Translations under genes and position numbers: made by a program
Shown here: piece after piece, positions 35,007-42,127 of the stretch
Layout of the letters: every line of letters begins with the position of its first letter
Position numbering within the stretch: position 1 is the first letter of the stretch
DNA from: Nocardia cerradoensis NBRC 101014
GTDB lineage: Bacteria > Actinomycetota > Actinomycetes > Mycobacteriales > Mycobacteriaceae
NCBI RefSeq assembly: GCF_000308535.1
Contig: NZ_BAFW01000079.1
Location: forward strand, 1 to 42,127
DNA: 42,127 nucleotides
Direction: 5' to 3'
The notes under the pieces: generated by a model
Database searches by the model: none
What the model saw: only the letters and a program-made list of their open reading frames with translations
What the model was told of the DNA's origin: nothing

Positions 35007-35915
35007 GTGTCAGTTCGACTCGGCGCCCGCGGGTACATCCTGCGAGCCGCGTGCGTGATCGTCGGTGCGGCGGTGCTGGCGGCGGGATGTGCGGACAACA
35101 CCGAGGACGAATCGCCGAAGGTGCCCAAGGTGCCGGTGACGAAGGTCGAGTCGATCGCGGCGCAGCTGCCGCCGAAGATCGCGCAGGCGGGACGGCTCGT
35201 GGTCGGTGTGAACGTTCCGTATCAGCCCAACGAGTACCGGGATCCGCATACCGGGCAGATCATCGGATTCGACGTCGACCTGATGGACGCGGTCGCGGGC
35301 GTGCTCGGTGTGCGCGCCGACTATCAGGAAGCCGACTTCGAGAAGATCATCCCCGCGATCGAGGCCGGCACCGTCGATGTGGGCATGTCGTCGTTCACCG
35401 ACAACCTGACGCGGGAGAAGACCGTCGATTTCGTCGACTACTTCTCCGCCGGTATCCAGTGGGCACAGCGCAAGGGCCGTCCCGTCGATCCGAACAATGC
35501 CTGCGGCAAGAAGGTCGCGGTGCAGCGGACCACCACCGAGGACATCGACGAGATCCCGGCGAAATCGAAGGCCTGCACCGATGCCGGCAAGCCCGAGATC
35601 CACAAGATGTCCTACGACGAACAGAGTGCGGCGGCCACCGCGCTGGTCCTCGGCCAGGTCGACGCCATGTCCGCCGACTCCCCGGTCACCGCGTACGCGA
35701 TCAAGCGCAATCCCGACACCATCGAGGCCGCGGGCCCGGTGTTCGAGGCCGAACCCTACGGCTGGCCGGTGCCGAAGGGCTCGCCGCTGGCCCCGGTGCT
35801 GCAAGCGGCGCTGCAGCATCTGATCGATTCCGGCGTCTATCGCACCATCGCGCAGAACTGGGGCGTGGAGGCCGGAGCGATCACCACGTCGGTCATCAAC
35901 GGCGCGAAAGGCTGA
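35007..35915 (+). CDS. Polar amino-acid ABC transporter, substrate-binding lipoprotein
   Basis: The 302-residue protein belongs to solute-binding family 3. Its N-terminal signal ends in a lipobox (VLAAGC) with Cys28 as the lipid-bearing residue, so it is anchored outside the membrane after processing by Lgt and LspA. The mature part has GRLVVGVNVPYQPNEYRD, IIGFDVDLMDAVAGVLG, the AGTVDVGMSSFTDNLTREKT ligand-site stretch and, near the end, GSPLAPVLQAALQHLIDSG. The ligand is likely a polar amino acid such as glutamate or glutamine. GTG at 35007 is chosen for its ribosome site (CGGAGGG) and for a normal signal length; ATG at 34944 would give an unusually long signal. It is the first gene of a three-gene operon. 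Confidence 0.92.
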   Translation: MSVRLGARGYILRAACVIVGAAVLAAGCADNTEDESPKVPKVPVTKVESIAAQLPPKIAQAGRLVVGVNVPYQPNEYRDPHTGQIIGFDVDLMDAVAGVLGVRADYQEADFEKIIPAIEAGTVDVGMSSFTDNLTREKTVDFVDYFSAGIQWAQRKGRPVDPNNACGKKVAVQRTTTEDIDEIPAKSKACTDAGKPEIHKMSYDEQSAAATALVLGQVDAMSADSPVTAYAIKRNPDTIEAAGPVFEAEPYGWPVPKGSPLAPVLQAALQHLIDSGVYRTIAQNWGVEAGAITTSVINGAKG

Positions 35916-36872
35916 GTGCACATGTCCGCGCAACCCCCCGCCGGCTCGCAGGCCGGGCCGCCCGAGGCATCGATGCCGGAGCCGATCGAGGCCGTACCGC
36001 TGCGGCGGCCGGGACGCTGGATCGCGGCGGCGGTGCTGCTGATCCTGCTCGGGCTGTTCGTCTACGGCGCCGCCACCAATCCGGCCTACCGCTGGGACAC
36101 CTACTGGAAGTATCTGTTCGATCGGCGGATATCCGAGGGCGCGGTGGTCACCCTCGAACTGACCGTGCTGGCGATGGCGATCGGCGTCGTGCTCGGTGTG
36201 ATGCTCGCGGTGATGCGGCTGTCGCCCAATCCGGTGCTGCGGTCGGTGTCGTGGGTGTATCTGTGGATCTTCCGCGGCACTCCGGTGTATATCCAGCTCG
36301 TCTTCTGGGGCCTGTTCCCGGCGCTGTACAAATCGATCCAGCTCGGAATCCCGTTCGGCGGGCCCAGTTTCGTGCACTGGGATGTGCAGGACTGGTCGCA
36401 GCCGTTCATCTTCGCGATGATCGGCCTGGGACTGAACGAGGCCGCCTATATGGCCGAGATCGTGCGTGCCGGAGTCAATTCGGTGGGTGAGGGGCAGCGC
36501 GAGGCGTCGGTGGCGCTGGGCATGTCGTGGGGCCAGACCATGCGGCGCACGGTGTTGCCGCAGGCGATGCGGGTGATCATCCCGCCCACCGGCAACGAGC
36601 TGATCTCCATGTTGAAGACCACCTCACTGGTCACCGCGATCCCGCTGACCACCGATCTGTACGGTCGCGCCCGCGATATCTACGGCATCAACTTCCAGCC
36701 GATCCCGCTGCTGCTGGTCAGCGCGACCTGGTATCTGGCGATCACCAGTGTGCTGATGGTCGGCCAGTTCTATCTCGAGCGGTACTACTCGCGCGGGGTG
36801 ACGCGGCAGCTGACCGGCCGCCAGCTGCGCGCGCTGGCCACCACCCAGCAGACCACGGAGGCCGGTAAATGA
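35916..36872 (+). CDS. Polar amino-acid ABC transporter, permease
   Basis: The 318-residue membrane protein has a cytoplasmic N-terminal stretch and about five to six helices. It shows the His/Glu/Gln family signature ([37 protein letters not shown]) and the EAA loop that contacts the ATPase ([20 protein letters not shown]). A single permease implies a homodimer. GTG at 35916 begins right after the solute-binding protein stop with AAAGG upstream; ATG at 35922 is equally plausible. Its stop overlaps the ATPase gene by ATGA (36869-36872). Confidence 0.92.
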   Translation: MHMSAQPPAGSQAGPPEASMPEPIEAVPLRRPGRWIAAAVLLILLGLFVYGAATNPAYRWDTYWKYLFDRRISEGAVVTLELTVLAMAIGVVLGVMLAVMRLSPNPVLRSVSWVYLWIFRGTPVYIQLVFWGLFPALYKSIQLGIPFGGPSFVHWDVQDWSQPFIFAMIGLGLNEAAYMAEIVRAGVNSVGEGQREASVALGMSWGQTMRRTVLPQAMRVIIPPTGNELISMLKTTSLVTAIPLTTDLYGRARDIYGINFQPIPLLLVSATWYLAITSVLMVGQFYLERYYSRGVTRQLTGRQLRALATTQQTTEAGK

Positions 36873-37657
36873 GCAGCGCCACGGCGGCTTCGGCCGATGT
36901 CCCGATGATCCGCGCCGAGCGGGTGTGCAAGAACTTCGGCGCGCTGCAGGTGTTGCAGGGTGTGTCGCTCGAGGTCGCGCGCGGGCAGGTGATGTGCCTG
37001 ATCGGCCCGTCCGGCTCCGGCAAGTCGACCTTTCTGCGCTGTATCAACCATCTGGAACGGGTGAACGCCGGGCGGCTCTACGTCGACGGCGATCTGGTCG
37101 GCTATCGCGAGCGCGGCGGCAAACTCTACGAACTGCGTCCGCGGGAGTCGGCACGCCAGCGCCGCGACGTCGGCATGGTGTTCCAGCATTTCAACCTGTT
37201 CCCGCATCGCACCGCGCTGGCGAATGTGGTCGAGGCGCCGATTCATGTGAAGAAGATCTCCCGCTCCCAGGCGGTCGCTCGCGCTCGGGAACTGCTCGAT
37301 CGAGTCGGCTTGGCGGACAAGGCCGATGCCTATCCCGCGCAGCTGTCGGGCGGCCAGCAGCAGCGCGTCGCCATCGCCCGCGCCTTGGCGATGGATCCGA
37401 AGCTGATGCTGTTCGACGAGCCCACCTCCGCCCTGGATCCCGAACTGGTCGGCGAAGTCCTCACGGTCATGCGCGAATTGGCGCAATCGGGCATGACGAT
37501 GGTCGTCGTCACGCACGAAATGGGTTTCGCCCGCGAGGTCGCCGACCAGCTGGTGTTCATGGACGGGGGAGTGGTGGTGGAGGCCGGGAATCCGCGCGAG
37601 ATGCTGGCGAATCCGCAACACGAGCGAACCCAGGCCTTCCTGTCCCGAATCCTGTAG
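36869..37657 (+). CDS. Polar amino-acid ABC transporter, ATP-binding protein (GlnQ-like)
   Basis: The 262-residue ATPase has Walker [11 protein letters not shown]-loop [10 protein letters not shown], signature LSGGQQQR, Walker [13 protein letters not shown] and H-loop [10 protein letters not shown]. It matches the HisP/GlnQ subgroup for polar amino acids, with the usual '[14 protein letters not shown]' region carrying a short insert ([14 protein letters not shown]). It dimerises on the permease and powers uptake. It overlaps the permease gene and ends ten bases before a convergent short-chain dehydrogenase gene. Confidence 0.95.
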   Translation: MSSATAASADVPMIRAERVCKNFGALQVLQGVSLEVARGQVMCLIGPSGSGKSTFLRCINHLERVNAGRLYVDGDLVGYRERGGKLYELRPRESARQRRDVGMVFQHFNLFPHRTALANVVEAPIHVKKISRSQAVARARELLDRVGLADKADAYPAQLSGGQQQRVAIARALAMDPKLMLFDEPTSALDPELVGEVLTVMRELAQSGMTMVVVTHEMGFAREVADQLVFMDGGVVVEAGNPREMLANPQHERTQAFLSRIL

Positions 37658-37667
37658 GAAACGAGGC

Positions 37668-38510
37668 TCAGTCCTCGTCGAAAGCCGTTGCGCGCGCAAC
37701 CTTTTCCCATTCGACGATGTCGGCGCGCACGGAGTCCAGGTGGCCGAGCAGGGTGTCGACCGAATCGCTGCCCAGCGGCAGCCGCAGCGGGGTGCGCTCG
37801 GCCTCGAGGGCGGCGCGGATGGCGGCGGCGGCCTTGGCCGGATCGCCGGGCTGGGTGCCGTCGCCGCTCTCGATCATGCGGCGGGTCTTGCCCGCGGTGT
37901 CGGCATAGGCGTCGGATTCGGCGCTGAAATAGGCTGCGCCGGAACCGAACAGGCCGGTGCGGAAGGCGCCGGGCTCCACGACGAGCACCCGGATGCCGAA
38001 CGGCGCCACCTCGTCGGCCAGCGCCTCCGACAGGCCTTCCAGCGCGAATTTGGTGGCGCTGTAGGCGGAGAAACCGGCGAACGACATCTGGCCGCCCACA
38101 CTGCTCATCATCACGATCGCTCCGCTGCCCTGGGCGCGCATCTGCGGCAGGACGGCGCGGGTGAGGGCGGCGGGACCGAAGACGTGCAGGTCGAAAAGGT
38201 CCCGCAATTCCCGGTCGGTGGTTTCCTCCACCGCGCCGACCTGGGTGCGCCCGGCATTGTTGACCAGCACGTCGATGCGGCCGTAGCGGGCGATCACATC
38301 GGCGACCACCGCGTCGACGCGGGCGGTGTCGGTGACGTCGAGCGCGACGGCCTCGATGCGATCGGGGTGGGCGGCGACCAGATCGTCCAGCGCCGCGGTG
38401 CGGCGGGCGACCGCGACGACGATATCGCCGGCGTCGATCGCGTCCTGGGCGATCGCGCGGCCGAAACCGCTACTGGCGCCGGTGATCAGCCAGACCTTGC
38501 CTGTGCTCAC
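37668..38510 (-). CDS. Short-chain dehydrogenase/reductase
   Basis: The 280-residue classical SDR has the nucleotide motif TGASSGFG near the N-terminus, DVTD, the NNAG motif, the catalytic Ser in MMSSVGGQ and YSATK with Tyr and Lys. It resembles the oxidoreductase group that acts on small carbonyls or alcohols with NADP; the substrate is unknown. GTG at 38510 is chosen because the Rossmann strand KVWLITGA follows at once and GAGGAGAG lies about seven bases upstream. It is divergent from a LysR regulator, with a T-N11-A palindrome between them, so it is the likely regulated target. Confidence 0.9.
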   Translation of the reverse strand: MSTGKVWLITGASSGFGRAIAQDAIDAGDIVVAVARRTAALDDLVAAHPDRIEAVALDVTDTARVDAVVADVIARYGRIDVLVNNAGRTQVGAVEETTDRELRDLFDLHVFGPAALTRAVLPQMRAQGSGAIVMMSSVGGQMSFAGFSAYSATKFALEGLSEALADEVAPFGIRVLVVEPGAFRTGLFGSGAAYFSAESDAYADTAGKTRRMIESGDGTQPGDPAKAAAAIRAALEAERTPLRLPLGSDSVDTLLGHLDSVRADIVEWEKVARATAFDED

Positions 38511-38587
38511 GGAAACTCTCCTCGATAGTTCTGGGTACGAGAGAAATCCTTGCCTGTCCCCAGTGGTGGAGTCCAAGACCTTTCGCT

Positions 38588-38602
38588 ATAACCATGGGTT
38601 AT
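38588..38602. promoter_or_regulatory. LysR-type box ATAACC-ATG-GGTTAT over the lysR start
   Basis: This 15-base inverted repeat has six-base perfect arms and contains the T-N11-A pattern (T at 38589, A at 38601) of LysR-type binding sites. It sits in the 90-base divergent region between the SDR and LysR genes, and its right arm covers the first two bases of the LysR start codon, suggesting autorepression. Confidence 0.6.
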
Positions 38603-39494
38603 GGATGTGCACGGACGGGATCTGCGGTACTTCGTCGCCGTCGCCGACGAACTGAACTTCACCCGTGCGGCCGAGGCCCTGTTCATCTCCCAGCCCGCGC
38701 TGTCGAAGCAGATCCGCGCCCTGGAACGCCGGATCGGGGCGCCGCTGTTCGATCGCGACGGCAGGGCGGTCCGCCTCACCCCGGTGGGCCGGACGTTGCT
38801 GCCGCATGCGCGAAAGCTGCTGGCGGACTGGGATATCGCACGTGCCGACGTGGAAGCCGCGAAGGCCGGCCAGCATGCCACCGTGACCATCGGGATCAGT
38901 ACCAGCCCGGGGCGCGGTTTACTCCCGGCCGTGCGGTCCCGGTTCGCCACCGCCTTCCCGCACGCGAAACCCGCACTGCGCCAGCTGAGTTGGTCCGATC
39001 CGACCGCCGGACTGGCCGATGCGGGCACCGATGTCGCCTTCGTGTGGCTGCCACTGGCCCAGCCGGACCGCTACGACTGGATCGTGGTGGCACGCGAACC
39101 GCGCATGGTGGCGCTACCCGAAAACCACCCTCTCGCAGCACATTCGGTGGTGGATTTCGCAGACCTGCTCGATGAACCGTTCCTCGCCCTGCCGGAGTCG
39201 GCGGCCGAGTTGCGCGACTACTGGCTGGCCGTCGACGCGCGGGGCGGCCGCGCCCCGATCATCGGGGCGGTGATCTCCAGCACCGAGGAAACCTACGAGG
39301 CACTGCTGAACGGTGACGGTGTGGTGCTCCTCGCGGCGGGCAATGTTCCGCTCATCGCCCACGAGGGTGTGGTGGCCCGCGAAGTACGCGGTATCGGCCC
39401 GAGCGAACTGGCGCTGGCGTGGCGGCGCGGCGACTCCCGCCCGCTCGTCCGCGGATATATCGACGCGTGCCGCTCGGCGGTCGGCGCCGGATGA
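38601..39494 (+). CDS. LysR-family transcriptional regulator (divergent to SDR)
   Basis: The 297-residue protein has the N-terminal winged helix of LysR regulators (DLRYFVAVADELNFTRAAEAL, FISQPALSKQIRALERRIGA, LFDRDGRAVRLTPVGRTLL), a linker helix and a periplasmic-binding-protein-like effector domain. It would act as a tetramer binding T-N11-A sites. Such a site lies over its own start codon and next to the divergent SDR gene, so SDR control and autoregulation are likely; the co-inducer is unknown. ATG at 38601 is the natural start for the family, with no ribosome site upstream. Its 3' end converges on another LysR gene, separated by a hairpin (39507-39526). Confidence 0.92.
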   Translation: MDVHGRDLRYFVAVADELNFTRAAEALFISQPALSKQIRALERRIGAPLFDRDGRAVRLTPVGRTLLPHARKLLADWDIARADVEAAKAGQHATVTIGISTSPGRGLLPAVRSRFATAFPHAKPALRQLSWSDPTAGLADAGTDVAFVWLPLAQPDRYDWIVVAREPRMVALPENHPLAAHSVVDFADLLDEPFLALPESAAELRDYWLAVDARGGRAPIIGAVISSTEETYEALLNGDGVVLLAAGNVPLIAHEGVVAREVRGIGPSELALAWRRGDSRPLVRGYIDACRSAVGAG

Positions 39495-39506
39495 GCCGTC
39501 GGCGGG

Positions 39507-39526
39507 CGCGAGCGGCTCGGCTCGCG
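39507..39526. terminator. Hairpin between convergent lysR genes
   Basis: CGCGAGC (39507-39513) pairs with GCTCGCG (39520-39526) around a six-base loop, 12 bases after the first LysR gene. It could stop transcripts from both directions. No T-run is present. Confidence 0.45.
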
Positions 39527-39615
39527 GCCGTGGTCGCCGGATCGGGGCGTCGTCGCGCCGGGCCCGAGTCGGCGGACGCCTCGGGTTCCAGGGGCCGGCA
39601 TGCGCGTGCACGGTC

Positions 39616-40527
39616 TCATCGGTGCGCCGCCTTCCGGCGGCCCAGGGCGATCCGCAACTGCCCGAGCAGTACCTTCGCGGCCGACGCCGCCGGTCGATCC
39701 GAACGCCAGACCAGGCCGAGCTGTCCGTGCATCGCCGGGTCGGTGATCTCGATCATCCGGACTCCCGCGGCCTCGGCTTGGGCGGCGCCGAGGGCCGGAA
39801 CCACGGCGATTCCCAGTCCACCGGCCGCCAGTTGAACGAGCAGCGGCGGCGCGGCGGCCTCGAACTCGATCCTCGGAGTGAATCCAGCGGCGGCACAGCA
39901 ACGTTCGAGCACGCCGCGAATCCCGGTGCCACGCGGCAGGCAGATCAGGGAGCGCTCGCGCAACTCGGCCAGCGCGATCCGCGATCCGAATTCGTGGTCG
40001 TCGCGCGCCACGGCCGCGGCCAGGCGCGTCTCGAAGACGACGTCGACGGCCAGGCGTTCGTCGAGTTCCGCGCCGGTCAGCCCGACCAGGGCGATATCGA
40101 GTTCGCCGTGAGTGAGCGCCGCGAGCATCCGCTCCGTGGTGTCCTCGGTGAGGGTGATGCCGACCTGCGGATGGTCCCGATGGAACGCCGACAGGACCGT
40201 CGCGACGTCGAACTCCTCGGTCGCCGCCCCGGAGATCAGGCCGATCCGGACCTGTCCTCGCAACAATCCGGTGAACTCGTCGACGGTGAACGAGATCTGT
40301 TGTGCCGCAGCCAACGCCGATTGTGCGTACGGCAGCACGGCGGCACCGGCGGCGGTCAGTGTCACGGTGCGTCCCGACCGGTCCAGCAGCGGCTGACCCA
40401 GTTCCCGTTCCAGCTGCCGGATCTGTGCCGAGAGACCGGGCTGGGCCAGATGCAGCCGCTGAGCCGCCCGGGTGAAATTCGCCTCCTCGGCGACGGTGAC
40501 GAAGTAGCGCAACTGCCGCAGTTCCAT
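39616..40527 (-). CDS. LysR-family transcriptional regulator (divergent to FAD oxidoreductase)
   Basis: The 303-residue protein has the LysR winged helix at its N-terminus (ELRQLRYFVTVAEEANFTRA, LHLAQPGLSAQIRQLERELG) followed by the effector domain (VRIGLISGAATEEFDVATVL, LDIALVGLTGAEL). The start at 40527 is the family start. It is divergent from the FAD oxidoreductase gene with 71 bases between, containing an inverted repeat CGAGAAG-N14-CTTCTCG and a TAGT-N10-ACTA dyad, so it probably regulates that gene and itself. The AT-rich spacer contains TAGAAT (reverse strand), eight bases before the ATG, as a candidate -10 box. Confidence 0.92.
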   Translation of the reverse strand: MELRQLRYFVTVAEEANFTRAAQRLHLAQPGLSAQIRQLERELGQPLLDRSGRTVTLTAAGAAVLPYAQSALAAAQQISFTVDEFTGLLRGQVRIGLISGAATEEFDVATVLSAFHRDHPQVGITLTEDTTERMLAALTHGELDIALVGLTGAELDERLAVDVVFETRLAAAVARDDHEFGSRIALAELRERSLICLPRGTGIRGVLERCCAAAGFTPRIEFEAAAPPLLVQLAAGGLGIAVVPALGAAQAEAAGVRMIEITDPAMHGQLGLVWRSDRPAASAAKVLLGQLRIALGRRKAAHR

Positions 40528-40539
40528 AACTGTTAATTC

Positions 40540-40573
40540 TAGTATCGAGAAGAACTATCTGTTTTACTTCTCG
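40540..40573. promoter_or_regulatory. Overlapping dyads in the lysR/FAD oxidoreductase spacer
   Basis: CGAGAAG (40546-40552) and CTTCTCG (40567-40573) form a 7-base inverted repeat, and TAGT (40540-40543) with ACTA (40554-40557) a second dyad. Both lie in the only AT-rich part of the divergent spacer and are candidate LysR sites, though neither is a clean T-N11-A palindrome. Confidence 0.4.
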
Positions 40574-40598
40574 TTTGCCCGACGGCAGAGTTCAGGGC

Positions 40599-41963
40599 AT
40601 GACGAACTCGACCTTCCCCGCCGAACTGCCCACCGTCACCGGCCCGGTCTTCCGCCCGGGTGCGGACGGCTACGACGCCGAGGTTTCCGGCTTCCAGACC
40701 GCCTACACGCACCGGCCGGATCTGGTCGTCGGCGCGGTGCACGCCGAGGATGTGCGCGCGGCCGTGGAATTCGCCGCTCGGCACGGGCTGCCCGTCGCTG
40801 TTCAGGCGACCGGCCACGGGCTCTCGGTGCCGGCCGTGGGCGGTGTGCTGATCAGCACGCGCCGCATGACCGACGTGCGCGTCGATCCGGAAGCCCGCAC
40901 CGCCTGGGTGGCCGCCGGTGTGCAGGCCGAGGCGCTGATCGCGGCGGCGGTCGCGCACGGTCTGGCGCCACTGAACGGCTCCTCGCCCTCGGTCGGCGTG
41001 GTCGGCTATCACCTCGGTGGCGGGCTCGGCATTCTGGCGCGCACCTTCGGCTACGCCGCCGACCGCGTCCGCGTCCTGGAACTGGTGACGGCCGACGGGC
41101 GGCTGCGCCGCCTCACACCGGGTGACGAATTGTTCGGTGCCGCACTGGGTTCCGGCGGCAACTTCGGTGTAGTGACGGGTATGGAACTCGAACTGTTCCC
41201 GATCGCCGAGGTCTACGGCGGACAACTCACCTTCGACACCCCGCTGGTCGAACCCGCGCTCGAGGCGTGGCGGCAGTGGACCGCCGAGGTCCCCGAGGAG
41301 ATGACCTCGGCGATCACCATGATGACGATGCCCGACGTCCCGGTGATTCCGGAACCGCTGCGCGGGCGCTATCTGGCCACCGTCAACATCGCCTTCACCG
41401 GGTCGGCCGCCGACGGTGAGCGGCTGGTCCGGCCGCTGCGCGAGGTGGGCGCCCGGATCGCCGACGATCTGCGGACCATGCCCTACCGCGACACGCACGG
41501 CATCTACCGGGACCCGAATTTCCCGCACGCCTATACCGCGACCAATGCCCTGCTGTCGGATCTGACCGCGGATGCGGCGTCGGCTTTCCTCGATGTCACC
41601 GGCCCCGAGGCGCCGGTCGCGGCGGTGGCGGGCTTCCGCCATCTCGGCGGTGCGCTGCGCCGCCCCGGTCCGGCGGGTATCGCGATGGATCACCGGGAGG
41701 CCGAATACAACGCACGCGTCATCACGATGCCGAACTCGGACGGCCCCGATCTGCGGGGTTACCACGACCTGGTCGCGAAGACGTTGGCGCCGTGGACGAT
41801 CGGCCACAATCTGAACTTCCTGTACGGCGCCGGGGAGTGGGCCGACGAGAACCAGACCCGCGCCGGATACGCGGCGCGGACCTACGACCGGCTGCGAGCG
41901 CTGAAGTCCGCATACGACCCGGCCAACCTGTTCCGTTTCAACCGCAACATCCGGCCGGTCTGA
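40599..41963 (+). CDS. FAD-binding oxidoreductase (berberine bridge enzyme/6-hydroxynicotine oxidase type)
   Basis: The 454-residue protein belongs to the PCMH/BBE flavoenzymes: the FAD domain has AVQATGHGLSVPAVGG, where His is at the position of the 8-alpha-histidyl FAD link, then SSPSVGVVGYHLGGGLGIL, and the C-terminal BBE segment YDPANLFRFNRNI. Bicovalent members have a Cys in the second motif; here the residues are Ser-Pro-Ser, so at most one covalent bond is expected. It would oxidise an amine, alcohol or sugar-type substrate with oxygen; the substrate is unknown. ATG at 40599 follows AGGG; an upstream in-frame start at 40575 adds eight residues. A LysR gene is divergent to it. Confidence 0.92.
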   Translation: MTNSTFPAELPTVTGPVFRPGADGYDAEVSGFQTAYTHRPDLVVGAVHAEDVRAAVEFAARHGLPVAVQATGHGLSVPAVGGVLISTRRMTDVRVDPEARTAWVAAGVQAEALIAAAVAHGLAPLNGSSPSVGVVGYHLGGGLGILARTFGYAADRVRVLELVTADGRLRRLTPGDELFGAALGSGGNFGVVTGMELELFPIAEVYGGQLTFDTPLVEPALEAWRQWTAEVPEEMTSAITMMTMPDVPVIPEPLRGRYLATVNIAFTGSAADGERLVRPLREVGARIADDLRTMPYRDTHGIYRDPNFPHAYTATNALLSDLTADAASAFLDVTGPEAPVAAVAGFRHLGGALRRPGPAGIAMDHREAEYNARVITMPNSDGPDLRGYHDLVAKTLAPWTIGHNLNFLYGAGEWADENQTRAGYAARTYDRLRALKSAYDPANLFRFNRNIRPV

Positions 41964-42013
41964 CCCGCTCCGCCCCCGGCCCTTGTCGCGGGGAGTATCG
42001 CTGCGCTATCGTC

Positions 42014-42023
42014 GTGATATCAC
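42014..42023. promoter_or_regulatory. Palindrome GTGATATCAC upstream of the last gene
   Basis: This perfect 10-base palindrome lies in an AT-rich stretch (GTGATATCACTTCAATATT) 20 bases before the start codon at 42044 and just before GGGAGG (42033-42038). It may be an operator or part of the promoter; TATCGT at 42007-42012 is a possible -10 box. Confidence 0.4.
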
Positions 42024-42043
42024 TTCAATATTGGGAGGATGTC

Positions 42044-42127
42044 ATGTCGCTGCGTCCGGCCTTCCGGCTGAACGGGTTCTTGATGCTGTTGGTGCTGCTG
42101 GTGGTCGGCACCGCCGGACTGATCGGC
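42044..42127 (+). CDS. Membrane protein, first 28 codons only (possibly SPFH/band 7)
   Basis: The gene starts at ATG 42044 after GGGAGG and runs off the window. The visible part is MSLRPAFRLNGFLMLLVLLV followed by VGTAGLIG, a short polar start and one hydrophobic segment that could be a membrane anchor. N-termini like this occur in SPFH/band 7 proteins of actinobacteria, but 28 residues cannot prove it. The AT-rich palindrome before it suggests regulated expression. Confidence 0.45.
   Translation, partial: MSLRPAFRLNGFLMLLVLLVVGTAGLIG

Overview
This 42 kb window is high-GC, tightly packed actinobacterial chromosome. It looks like Nocardia or a close relative in the Mycobacteriales. The evidence is gene order: hisD-hisC-hisB-hisH, hisA/priA-impA-hisF-hisI, a bcp peroxiredoxin divergent from trpE, a Trp-associated membrane gene, trpC-trpB-trpA, lgt, a TM2 protein, pyk, tesB, an ANTAR response regulator (pdtaR) and polA. 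This is the order known from Mycobacterium tuberculosis (hisD to polA), with insertions. Many genes start with GTG, and third codon positions are almost all G or C.

Layout. 1-5400: the 3' end of a penicillin-binding protein, a membrane Ser/Thr kinase, a mycothiol-dependent-type isomerase, and an XRE regulator divergent from an aldo/keto reductase plus ABM monooxygenase pair. 5429-12698: histidine biosynthesis, interrupted after hisH by an antisense secreted Mce-associated-like gene. 12704-14581: a reverse-strand MarR regulator, a membrane protein and a peroxiredoxin. 14680-20313: tryptophan biosynthesis. 20364-24701: lgt, TM2 protein, pyk and tesB. 24733-27117: reverse-strand small genes, a decayed DUF1254/DUF1214 gene and tRNA-Leu(CAA). 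27315-30925: pdtaR and polA. 31070-42127: an accessory stretch with a methyltransferase, a stand-alone LeuA regulatory domain, thioredoxin, a 2H phosphoesterase, an isopropylmalate/isocitrate dehydrogenase homologue, a polar amino-acid ABC transporter, two LysR regulators with divergent oxidoreductases, and the first codons of a membrane protein.

How the genes work together. HisH and HisF form imidazole glycerol phosphate synthase. PriA (HisA/TrpF) serves both pathways, which fits the absence of trpF here; trpD and trpG are also absent and must lie elsewhere. Lgt would lipidate lipoproteins such as the ABC solute-binding protein encoded here.

Most notable points: (a) two apparent single-base frameshifts at C/G runs, in polA and in the trp membrane gene; (b) a pseudogene whose break lies exactly at the 3' end of tRNA-Leu; (c) a 52-codon reading frame joined by ATGA overlaps to the genes on both sides, with two mutually exclusive hairpins just before trpC; (d) an orphan LeuA allosteric domain; (e) many promoters with a TANNNT box 6-7 bases before the start codon, indicating leaderless transcripts; (f) several palindromes that look like operators, including a CRP/GlxR-like site before pyk and a LysR T-N11-A box over a lysR start codon. 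I saw no CRISPR array, insertion sequence, rRNA or clear defence system.
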